From NCBI RefSeq assembly GCF_963676685.1, contig NC_092355.1:72693176-72757175 (forward strand): DNA of 64,000 nucleotides. Reading direction: 5' to 3'. Position 1 is the first letter of the stretch, and each line of letters begins with the position of its first letter. The notes beneath the pieces are model-generated. The model did not search any database and had not been told where the DNA came from. It saw only the letters and a program-made list of their open reading frames with translations. The position numbers and the translations under genes are program-made. This stretch comes from Mytilus edulis (Eukaryota; Mollusca; Bivalvia; Mytilida; Mytilidae). Positions 10,680-22,100 of the stretch are shown here, piece by piece.

Positions 10680-13065
10680 ATATATTTTTGTTGTATTTCA
10701 TTTGTTGATTTATATTTTGCAACTTTCGTTTCAAACGTTAACACACCGCAATTGTGACCGAATATGTTTTACTTTGGTTAGCTTGCTTGCTTTGTTTGTA
10801 TATTAATTTGTAAATTATTATATTTTGATAAAGTCCAATTGAATTGAAATATCATATATACAGGTTTACATACCTATATATGAAGATGTCAATAATCTTA
10901 ATTACAAAAAGCTTGAATAAAGATTTATACAAAACAAGGAAACCAACCAAAGTTTTACCCTTCATGCATTAGGAAACTACCTGTAAGGCAAAACATATTA
11001 ATAAAAAGAATAATATCCAACACACAATCTCTCCCTTTCATTTAGTTACAACTATGACCGGAAAGATTGAAAACAAATTTCGTTTTTCAATGCCGACAAC
11101 AACCTTGTCTTTGTTTTAATTTCCGAAATGAGCAATTTAGATTTATAAAATTTTATCCTGTTGGAGAAATCTTATTTTGTAGTTTTCAACCGAAAACTAT
11201 TTCGAAATTAATTTTTGAATTAAAAACTTTTTGTATTTTATATTTACTGTCTCGTTTATTGAAAAACACGTAGAGTAGTATTAACAGGGATTGAATTTTA
11301 TGATAGATGTATAACGTTTTAGAATCAAAAACTTTAATTCATATATTATACCTATATTTTTAATTTCCTTGAATCTTACTAATATTCAAAAATAATGATT
11401 TCACAAACTACATGGAATAATTTCTATACGTTCGTCTAGTCGTGAAAAATAATGGTATAAAGAAGTCCGCCCATGATTTTGTATGTCCGTCTGTCAACAG
11501 TCTTGAATGAGTTCGTTACGCAAACTTCTAAAATTGACGCGAAAAAAAACCCACACATCTAGTCGAATATAGTCAAATACTCTGTAAGTTAGTTAACTTC
11601 TTTCATTCCTTTTTTTATTTTCAATAATTTTGCTAATGAGGGGCAGAGGACAAAAAAAGCCTTTCCTAACAAAAGCGGCGTGAAAGGTTATTTCAAACAA
11701 TTTTCCATTCCGATTGATGGTGTTTCTGAAGGTTAATGTTGTTCGGCAAAAACATCTTATTCATAAGATCTGATACTGATACATGCATTCAATCTCTTGT
11801 ATTACCGGATATTAAAGTTGGTGAATATAGTTGTTAGTCTTGGAAATTTAAACGTGGGTTTCAAACGTCCAATTTTCGATTTTTTTCAAACAGTGCTCCA
11901 GCAAGGAAAGTTTGTACTATGACGTCAGATGCAATGTTCTGAAGAAAGACAACTCTTTTCTTCAAAACGAACGAGAAAAAAACATGAAAATTGCTCATAA
12001 CTTTTTTGAAAGGTCGGTGACATACACTTTTTTTTGCTTTATTTTGAAGAGTATACATGGCACTTTCCTTCTTGAAATTTTTATGAATAAATCACTTGTA
12101 GATTTTTTTAAATACTGGAAACGTTTTTCATTTTTATGTTTTATTTTTGGCGGGAATGAAATAAATCATATTTTTAAAGATCAAAACAATTCGTGTTTTA
12201 AACTCTTGTACCTGAATTTGATAGATACAAATCTACGTTTTAACATGAAACAAGAATTATGCCTGTAGGTTTTATATAAAGTATTTAGATTAGATAACAA
12301 GCAAATATTATGTTAATATTCGGGAAATTACGAAACTATGGTTGCTATGGTGACAAAACTAAGTCGGTGACCCCTAATTTTTTTCTTCATTTTTTGTTCC
12401 GCAAATCATGAAATACCTTCACACAAAATGTTAAGGAAAAAATCACTGGTAGAAATAAATAGGCTGTTTGGTCTTTAAGAGCATAAAGGTTATTTCTGAC
12501 ACCATTATGACTTCATAGTCAAATTGAAATATTTGACTTATATCATAATTAGTGTTCAAATAAAGTCTTACAAAAGAATGATTTAAAATTAAGAAACGAA
12601 ATGGGTAATGTGTAAATTGGACTGCACCAAAAAGTCAGTTAAAAAAGCTAAAACTAACCATACATTCAATACATACATAAACATTGTATTTGAATACATT
12701 TTTCATCATAATATATGTTAGGAAAAACCTTGGCTCATATATAAAATTACAAGATTTCCAATTGAGACTAATTTTCAGTTTTTCAATTAAGGAAAGAAGC
12801 TTCAAGCCTTGGAATAAATATTTATTTCACTTTCTATATATCGAGTATCGGGAATGAACTTCTGGAATATGTCACTACTTTAAGCTTCATAATATACAAT
12901 AAAGGAGAAACATGTGTATTAAATATGTAATAATATTGCCGAAATAATCATATGTACCTGACATCTTTAAATCAGATGCTATTTATATTATAAATCATCC
13001 GTAAATACGTTAGATATTTGTCAAATCTATGTTGTTATCTCTATAAAATAGACATAAAAGTAAAA
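10680..13065. other. Long non-coding stretch, no gene seen
   Basis: AT-rich. The longest open frame (11912-12268, 118 codons) is rich in Phe, Lys and Asn, has no recognisable motif, and overlaps an unrelated frame on the other strand. I do not consider it a gene. Confidence 0.45.
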
Positions 13066-13194
13066 TCACAAAAATACTGAACTCTGAGGAATATTTAAAA
13101 AGAAAAAATTGTCATATGACAAAATCTAAAGCTCAAACAGATCATCAAATTAAAGAAATGTATAACAACTGTCATATGCTTGACTTGGTATCAC

Positions 13195-13531
13195 AGCTGA
13201 TATAGGATATGTTCCTTATGTCGTAACTACAATACCCTTCCCATTTCCACGAATTTGACCTACCGAATTACACTATATACCGGATTTGTCATAACATAAG
13301 CTACACGATGGGTGCCACATGTGGAGCAGGATCTGCTTATCCTTCCGGAGCACCTGAGATCACCCTAATTTTGGGATTGGTTTCGTGTTGCTAAGTTTTT
13401 AGTTTTCTATGTTGTGTCTTCTATACTATTATTTGTCTATTTGTCTTTTTTTATTTTTAGTCATGGCCTTGTCAGTTTATTGTCAATCTGCGAGTTTTAC
13501 TCTCCCTCTGGTATCTGTTGCTCCTATTTTC
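13195..13531 (+). repeat. Naiad family-A 3' end, diverged copy
   Basis: Matches 9475-9807. It begins in the last codons of the RT frame ('atataggatatgttcc'), includes 'acatgtggagcaggatctgc' and 'cttccggagcacctgagatc', and ends 'tctgttgctcctatttt'. It is older than the other copies, judging by substitutions. Confidence 0.8.
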
Positions 13532-13639
13532 CAAACCTTGAATTATTCAGGAAGAGAACGTCATTTTAATGATGGAACGTAAAATCAATTAAAATTGCTA
13601 GCTTTTTATTATTCCTGAAAATCTGTATGACATCTATAG

Positions 13640-13770
13640 ATATAAGAACAGGTGGTATGACTGCCAATGAGACAACTCTCTATCCAAGTTACAATTTGTA
13701 AAAGAAAAACCATTATAGGTCATAGTCTACAACACGGTGCCTTGGCTCACGCCGAACAGCAAGCTGTAAA
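13640..13770 (+). repeat. Interspersed repeat (family D)
   Basis: Contains 'ggtggtatgactgccaatgag' and then 'ggtgccttggctcacgccgaac'. Related copies lie at 3058-3120, 37008-37095, 38668-38790, 42615-42765, 44545-44655, 47455-47620, 39536-39640 and 62452-62560. It resembles a SINE or MITE family in length and number, but I cannot name it. Confidence 0.6.
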
Positions 13771-13794
13771 GTGTAAAACCATTCAAACGGGAAA

Positions 13795-14060
13795 ATCAAC
13801 GGTCTTATCTATATAAAAAAGAACAAAAAAGAAACACTTTAGAACTACACCAGCAAACGAAAACTACTGACCTGCAGGCTCCTGACTTAGGACAAGTGCA
13901 AACAAATACTGCGGGTTTAAACGTTTTAATAGATACAAATCTTCGCCATTATCCGAAACAAACGTGTATAGAAAGACACACCATAAAATATCAATTAAAT
14001 TAGGTTGACATCTGATAAAAATGCATATTGTCACAGGTGAACAAGTGGACAAACACTGAA
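13795..14060. repeat. Diverged repeat related to Naiad family-B tail
   Basis: 'ggctcctgacttaggacaag', 'actgcgggtttaaacg' correspond to strings in the family-B 3' region. Similarity is limited to part of the segment. Confidence 0.4.
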
Positions 14061-14619
14061 CGTATAAATTTGATCTATGATTCAATATAAATACAAAATC
14101 AATAAAATAAGGGATAAATAAATAATGGCAACAGTAGTATTCCGCTGTGAGATGTTCAATAATTTAGGAAAGTCAACCATAACCTCGAACAAAATGCCGC
14201 AAAATAGAGTAATAAATATAGGTAAACGACAAGAATACTCCATATGAATAAAAAAACAGAAACATGTCAACACAAAGAGGAGAACATATGGTACCCAAGG
14301 GTCAAAACCGACTATTCAAAATCCGAAACAGTTGATGAGCTGTATGACAAAAATTAAACTAAAAAATATAATAACCAAATTAATTTTAGGTAAACTTAAC
14401 CTGAAGGAATTGAAACAAGATTCCTTGTAATTTCTAGATTTCTAAATTGACAATTTCAGAAAGGAAGGGTAAACATATATCCTGTTAGTGTCGAATACTG
14501 ACTTGATGGTACCCTCATGTACTTTTTGTCCACCAGCAGCGGTGTTGACCGAATGTTTGAAAAATGAAATCAACACTATATGTGATAAAACACCGTAACA
14601 CATGGATTAAGTAACTATT

Positions 14620-14935
14620 AAGCAAAAAAAAGTCTACAGTAGTATACCGGCGTTCAATAGTCAAAAATAGATTACGCAAAAACAAACCCCGGTCACAATA
14701 AAACCCTGAGAGAAACTTCAGGGGAAAAATGACTAAACAACAGAAACATTCATATGCAAATAAAAGAAGACAACATACATAGAAACTGACATTTAAAACA
14801 AATGGTGGTTGAAACTGTTGTTATGGCTAGTCGAAACTCCCACTTATATGGTAACATTGAAATTACAACTAAAATGACCACATTATGTGACAGGAATACG
14901 GTACTTATATATGTGTTTATCTCTTGGGTTTAACG
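14620..14935. repeat. Interspersed repeat (family C), diverged
   Basis: 'agtagtataccggcgttcaa', 'aaatggtggttgaaac' and 'cccacttatatggtaacatt' correspond to 51380-51800. It shows more decay than the 51-kb copy. Confidence 0.5.
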
Positions 14936-15239
14936 ATCTAAATAACACTTATACATGACTGCATTAGGAACCATATGTTTTCAATCACAACCCTGTTTTT
15001 ACGTTTGTTTGTAATCAAAAGTAAAAGGTACCAACGTAGTGTATAGCTTAAATGCAAACACTTAGTATCGAAAGTCGAAGAGAAACATAACAAGAATAGA
15101 TTTAAAAAGAAACCCAATTCAACTTTTAAGATTCGTGCATGAGAGAGCCATACATATAAAAAATGTTTCATGTTTATTTTTAGTGATGAAATGCGAAGGC
15201 ATCTACGCACTATCTACCAGACTGATAACAACACAATGG

Positions 15240-15470
15240 AGCACTATTTGTGTTTAAAGATGTACCAGGTGTAATAGATAAAGGCAACAGTAGTATACCA
15301 CGTACCAGGTGTAATAGGACTGTTAATGGCAATGTCTTACCTACAATTAAACAACTAGATCCTACATTTTTGTTTGAAGACGTACCAGGTGTAATAGGAC
15401 GGCTAATGGCAATGTCCTACCTACAATTAAAACAACTAGATCCTATGATTTCGTTAAAATCGCTTTAATT
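15240..15470. repeat. Imperfect tandem repeat, ~82-bp unit
   Basis: 'gtaccaggtgtaatag' occurs three times (about 15263, 15302, 15384). The last two units share ~80 bp ('tggcaatgtcytacctacaattaaa' region). It lies in the 3' flank of the IAP gene. Confidence 0.7.
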
Positions 15471-15970
15471 AAAATATTTACATCTTTTAAAAATCGCTTT
15501 AACAAACGAAAACATTTAAATTAGGGTTTACCAAAAAAACCTTTCATAAGTTAAATAAAGCAAGAACAATCGATTTAAGTATAACCAGAACAGCCATTGC
15601 GACGGTTGAAGTAGAATGACTATGAGTTTCTAATAGCTATCTCTAGTCGGTGTAAAAACAAAACACAAGTTGTTCCTTGATCTAGACGGTAAGATAACTG
15701 CGATGTCGTCTGAGTAAAAATCTTTATCAAAAGAATTGTATACAGTAACTACAATATGATCAGCTTATGACTATTTCCTTCTTCTTGTTCATTTCATCGT
15801 TGAATAATTCATACAATGGATGAAAGGATGGAGTAGATCGACAATCTATACGTGTACGTATAAACGTATGCAAATGTCTATTCAAGTTTATTGTGCAAAT
15901 ACATCGACGAGATATTCAGTGCGTTTTCAAATCAACGATCAGTTTACTCGTGAAAATCCTTTAATTCACC

Positions 15971-16167
15971 TCATGCAAGGAACGTCTTTACAGTACCTTT
16001 AACATATGTTTTACATACGGGACATTTACGCATTGCCGGACCACAATCTGTACAACATACGATATGTCCACATGGTAAGGAAGCTACAGTAGAGTCAAAC
16101 TCTCTACAAACTTTACACTGTCTTTGTTCTTGAAGCTGTCTATTTTCTTCTAAAATCAAATCAGTGT
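15971..16167 (-). CDS. IAP gene, last exon: C-terminal RING finger
   Basis: Encodes about 65 residues ending in a C3HC4 RING: QCKVC, then LPCGHIVCC, CxxC in TDCGPAMRKCPVC, ending in a stop at 15971. This compact RING is the E3 ubiquitin-ligase domain at the extreme C-terminus of IAP proteins. The 3' splice site is 'gag' at 16170-16168, after a run of eight T. The exon starts in phase 1, which matches the upstream exon at 22406: the joined codon is GAC (Asp), so the protein reads ...APFD-D-TDLILEEN.... The match in phase and family makes this junction convincing. Confidence 0.85.
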
Positions 16168-19100
16168 CTCAAAAAAAAGGAAAGACATGTTTGCATCTCA
16201 ACAAACTAACAATACACTTCTCATCTCTCGGCAGTAACATACCCTCTTTCCCCTCAGGATAAGGAACTTTCAGTTTCATATATACAAAATGATATACACG
16301 TTATGATCGTGCATGCTCATGCTTAACATACATACAATGGTTTACTGTTACACATTGAGACTTGCATGGAGAGTTGCTTCATTGACAATAATAACTCATC
16401 GTCCTATTTATATATATTAGATTTGTAGGGATGTGTTCCTTAAGCTGGGGTCACACCATTCCCGATTCTACCGAATGTAATCCGACAGAGATCAGATAGT
16501 GACAAGACAGTGAACCGACGCTGACGGAAGTTATCCGTTCGAAAATTGTCGGCATACTCGGGATGATCAGGTACTGTTGGAACTTAATCCTATCACGGTC
16601 CGCTCTATCGCATTGCCAACGGCTTTGTCTGGTCTAAGTCGTATTGTATTCTGTAATTGTCGGGACTCTGACGTGGGTATGATTGACGAATTTAGAATTA
16701 ATGACGGGACAAAAACTGTTCGCAATCGACAAGATCTGGATGCAATCTGGACTCAATCGGCAGAAAAAGAGCAATGAACAATTTCTCCAGATCATTCCCG
16801 TTCCACAGGACACCGTCCCGAATACACAGAACATTGTTAGAAATTCGATCCGATACAGCAGAATCTGTCACGACATAGGCACGATTGTAATCAGACAAGA
16901 CAAAATCAGCTGAGTTTCCCCGAATGTTACGGGACGCACCTAACTGTCGGGGTGCTTTGCCGAACTATTCGGACCATTCCCGACCAGTAGGAATCTGTTA
17001 CGAACTACTAAAACGACTGCGTTCAGACAATAAGAGGACATTATAGATAATTGAGGATACTAATCCGACTTTTTCACTTTACGTGTCGTATCGCTGTCTG
17101 ATCTCAAATGGGAGCAATAACCGGCAATGTGTAAACCCCGCATTACATTTAGAACTGATCTAACATAACTATAAGGAAGAACAAATGAAATAGACAATTA
17201 ATATATTTTATGGATACCTTCACGATATTATATGTCTGTTTCACAACTGGGTCAGGATCCCTAATAGACCTTGAGATGAGGAACTCAGATGACGTAATTA
17301 AAAAAAATATTAGTCCGCCATACAATTGTGGATGCTGTGATTTTAAAAATGGACATAAATGAACAATAAGAACTGTTTTATAGAGCTGGTGTGATGAGAA
17401 AAGAAAGATGTAGATTTGACCTGAAATAAATTATTAGAAAGGACAATTTTGTTATTGAATTTTATGATCAGAATTTTGGGATTATTTCATGAGGAGAGTG
17501 ACATTTTTCACCATCTTCCGGGGTCCATCAATTTGCGAAAAAAGTAATCTCACTTGCCACCCCGAAAATTTAACCAGACATGTATAAATGTATCAGCTTC
17601 GATATGAGCCATCATACATGTTCAAGTAAACGATATGGACTGAGCAACGGAGGAAAACGTTACCATTACCGCCTATGGAGAATTAATTGTAAATGTATAC
17701 CCAACTAACTAACGACGTTTCGATTTTGAAGTCTAAGCCCTTAAGATCATATATGTCATCCATTCTGTACCGATTGATACATATTTTCGTTTATGAAATT
17801 TTATCTTAGTGGGGACTCGGATCCCGGGAAAAAGTAAAATCACAAAAATACTGAACTCCGAGGAAAATTCAAAACGGAAAGTCCCAAACAAATAGCAAAA
17901 TCAATGATAAAACACATCAAACGAATGGACAACAACTGTCATATTCCTGACTTGGTACAGGCATTTACAAATGTAGAGAATAGTGGATTGAACCTGGTTT
18001 CATAGCACTAAACCTCTCACTTGTACGACAGTCACATCAAACTACATTATATTGACATAAAGGCGTGAACAAAGCACTACAAACTCCTCAGAGTCTGAAT
18101 TGACCAGTTTTTGTGCTCGACCAGTAAAATCGAGCACACATTTTACTCGACTAGTCTCGACATTGTCTCGACTGTACTTAACTGTACTTAAGTGTACTCG
18201 ACTAGGTCTCGACTTTACTTAATTAGTCTGATTCAGTACTTGATGATTTTTGTGTAGTCTGAAATGGTCTTGACCAAGGCTCGACCTGTCTCGACCTGTC
18301 TTGACTAGTCTCGACCTGTCTCGACTAGTCTCGACTCAGTCTCAACCAGTCTCGACCTGTCTCGACTAGTCTTGACCTTCAAATTTAGTTTTGACTGGTG
18401 TAAATCAGCCCATCTAACTAAATTAAATATTGATCTTAAAAAATTCAAGCTTATTAGGTACTTTGATTTATTGCTGTGAAATGAAAGAATTTAATTTTAC
18501 AATATGTAAAAAAAAAATTATTATATAAAAATTCAGATAGGCATCTTTAATTTTTTTTATAACTTTTTCAAATCAACTTGGATTTTCATCAAACTATGCA
18601 GATATCTTAGATATATATCAAGCTTACTGAATCCCATTTCATTTAGTTTTTTGTTGTATTGCTGTAAAATTTAGGAATTAAAGTAATTTTGGTAAAAAAA
18701 GCTAGGATTTGCAATTAGGACAAAATAGAGATAGTACACTTTAATTTTTTAAATAACTTTTTCAAATCAACTTGGATATTCATCAAACTATGCAGCTATC
18801 TTACATATATATCAAGCTTACTGAATCCCATTTCATTTAGTTTTTTGTTGTATTGCTGTAAAATTTAAGAATTAAAGTAATTTTGGTAAAAAAAGCTAGG
18901 ATTTGCAATTAGGACAAAATAGAGATAGTACACTTTAATTTTTTAAATAACTTTTTCAAATCAACTTGGATATTCGTCAAACTATGCAGCTATCTTACAT
19001 ATATATCAAGCTTACTGAATCCCATTTCATTTAGTTTTTTGTTGTATTGCTGTAAAATTTAAGAATTAAAGTAATCTTGGTATAAAAAGCTAGGATTTGC

Positions 19101-22100
19101 AATTCGGACAAAATGGAGATAGTACACTTTAATTTTTTAATAACTTTTTCAAATCAACTTGGATTTGCATCAAACTATGCAGCTATCTTACATATATATC
19201 AAGCTTACTGAATCCCATTTCATTTAGTTTTTTTTTGTATTGCTGTAAAATTTAAGAATTAACGTAATCTTGGTATAAAAAGCTAGGATTTGCAATTCGG
19301 ACAAAATAGAGATAGTACACTTTAATTTTTTTAATAACTTTTTCAAATCAACTTGGATTTTCATCAAACTATGCAGCTATCTTACATGTATACTAAGCTT
19401 ACTAAATCCCAGGTCATTTTGTTTTTTGTTGTAATGCTGTCAAATTTAAGAATTAAATTAATCTAGGTCAAAAAAGCTAGAATTTGCAGTTCGAACAAAA
19501 TAGAGATAGTACACTTTAATTTTTTTTATAACTTTTTAAATTCAACTTGGATTTTATTGAAACTACATAGCTACCTTGGTGATGTATTCTTCTTACTGAA
19601 TCCCAGGTTGTTATAAAGTTTGTTGTATTGCTGTCAAATTTAAGAATTAATTTAATCTAGGTAAAAAAAGCTAGGATTTGCAGTTTTGACAAAATAGAGA
19701 TGGTACACTTTAATTTTTTTCATAACTTTTTCAAATCAACTTAGATTTTCATCAAACTCTACAAATATCTTTGCAATATATTGATCTTACTGAATCATAG
19801 GTTGTTATTTTGTTTGGTGTATTTCTGTCAAATTTAAGAATTTAATTAACCTAGGTCAAAAAGCTACGATATTAGAAATATATCTTTTCTCATAATTTGG
19901 GAAAAAGTATACATAAAATATTAATATAATTCCTTTAATGTTTTATTCCTTTTGATATAAACTATATAAATATATCAAAAAGGGATGAAATATTAGAAAT
20001 TATTAAAATAGTTCTTCTGATTTGTGGTGATTTATAAAGCAATACCTTCTGCTTGGGGCAAACTTATTAAAAAGATCACATCTACCAGAGAGTTTTAAAT
20101 TCTAAATAACATTTATTCAAAGTTGCAACATCCTGTTAAATCTAAATCGGAGGGCTTTTAATTCACTAGATAAGTAATACACGAGTTTAAGAAAAGTAGG
20201 GCTTTCTTTTTACCTGTAAAACTCATGTGTACTGATGTAATTAAATCATGTAAAGTGTCATGTCATTAAATTTGACAAAAATATATTTTAAAACTTCATA
20301 ACAACCTGGGATTTAGTAAGATCACCAAGGTAGCTATATAGTTTAAATAAAATCCAAGTTGATTTGAAAAAATTATTAAAAAGCTTAAAGTGTACTATCT
20401 CTATTTTGTTCGAACTGCAAATTCTAGCTTTTTTGACCTAGATTAATTTAATTCTTAAATTTTACAGCAATACAACAAAAAAATAAATGAAATGGGATTC
20501 AGTAAGCTTGATATATATGTAAGATAGCTGCATAGTTTGATGCTAATCCAAGTTGTTTTGAAAAAGTTATAAAAAAAATTAAAGTGTACTATCTCTATTT
20601 TGTCCAATTGCAAATCCTAGCTTTTTATACCAAGATTACTTTAATTCTTAAATTTTACAGCAATACAACAAAAAACTAAATGAAATGGGATTCAGTAAAC
20701 TTGATATAGATGTAAGATAGCTGCATAGTTTGATGCAAATCCAAGTTGATTTGAAAAAGTTGTTAAAAAAATTAAAGTGTACTATCTCTATTTTGTCCGA
20801 ATTGCAAATCCTAGCTTTTTATACCAAGATTACTTTAATTCTTAAATTTTACAGCAATACAACAAAAAACTAAATGAAATGGGATTCAGTAAGCTTGATA
20901 TATATGTAAGATAGCTGCATAGTTTGATGCAAATCCAAGTTGATTTGAAAAAGTTATTAAAAAAATTAAAGTGTACTATCTCTATTTTGTCCGAATTGCA
21001 AATTCTAGCTTTTTATACAAAGATTACTTTAATTCTTAAATTTTACAGCAATACAACAAAAAACTAAATGAAATGGGATTCAGTAAGCTTGATATATATG
21101 TAAGATAGCTGCATAGTTTGATGCAAATCCAAGTTGATTTGAAAAAGTTATTAAAAAAATTAAAGTGTACTATCTCTATTTTGTCCGAAATTGCAAATTC
21201 TAGCTTTTTATACAAAGATTACTTTAATTCTTAAATTTTACAGCAATACAACAAAAAACTAAATGAAATGGGATTCAATAAGCTTGATATATATGTAAGA
21301 TAGCTGCATAGTTTGATGCAAATCCAAGTTGATTTGAAAAAGTTATTAAAAAAATTAAAGTGTACTATCTCTATTTTGTCCGAATTGCAAATTCTAGCTT
21401 TTTATACCAAGATTACTTTAATTCTTAAATTTTACAGCAATACAACAAAAAACTAAATGAAATGGGATTCAGTAAGCTTGATATATATGTAAGATAGCTG
21501 CATAGTTTGATGAAAATCCAAGTTGATTTGAAAAAGTTTAAAAAAAAATTAAAGATGCCTATCTGAATTTTTATATAATAATTTTTTTTTTACATATTGT
21601 AAAATTAAATTCTTTCATTTCACAGCAATAAATCAAACTACCTAATAAGCTTGAATTTTTTAAGATCAATATTTAATTTAGTTAGATGGGCTGATTTACA
21701 CCAGTCAAAACTAAATTTGAAGGTCAAGACTAGTCGAGACAGGTCGAGACTGGTTGAGACTGAGTCGAGACAGGTCGAGACTAGTCAAGACAGGTCGAGA
21801 CAGGTCGAGACAGGTCGAGCCTTGGTCAAGACCATTTCAGACTACACAAAGATCATCAAGTACTGAATCAGACTAATTAAGTAAAGTCGAGACCTAGTCA
21901 AGACCTAGTCGAGTACACTTAAGTACAGTTAAGTACAGTCGAGACAATGTCGAGACTAGTCGAGTAAAATGTGTGCTCGATTTTACTGGTCGAGCACAAA
22001 AACTGGTCAATTCAGACTCTGAGGAGTTTGTAGTGAAGTGTCACAAATAGTGCAATGTATACATAACAGGTGATGCATATCCTGTCGGCGCACCGGGTCT

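Larger units (their letters stand above)
18075..22035. mobile_element. 3.96-kb CACTA-ended foldback transposon
   Basis: The ends are CACTACAAACTCC... and ...GGAGTTTGTAGTG, flanked on both sides by AAG (18072-18074 and 22036-22038), a 3-bp target duplication. CACTA ends with a 3-bp duplication are the signature of the CMC/EnSpm superfamily. The terminal inverted repeats run ~340 bp and are filled with copies of 'gtctcgac' words, like the subterminal repeats that CACTA transposases bind. Inside, each arm carries about seven copies of a ~194-bp unit, and the arms are inverted around a ~400-bp centre (about 19870-20270). No transposase frame is present, so the element is non-autonomous. It lies in the IAP intron between 16167 and 22406. 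Confidence 0.85.

Noticed and set aside
11861..12268. 65- and 118-codon frames on opposite strands
   Set aside because: Composition follows the AT-rich DNA; no domain, no splice context, no paralogue in the window.
18690..21550. CRISPR-like array
   Set aside because: Units are ~194 bp, contiguous without unique spacers, and arranged as inverted arms inside a transposon in a eukaryotic genome.
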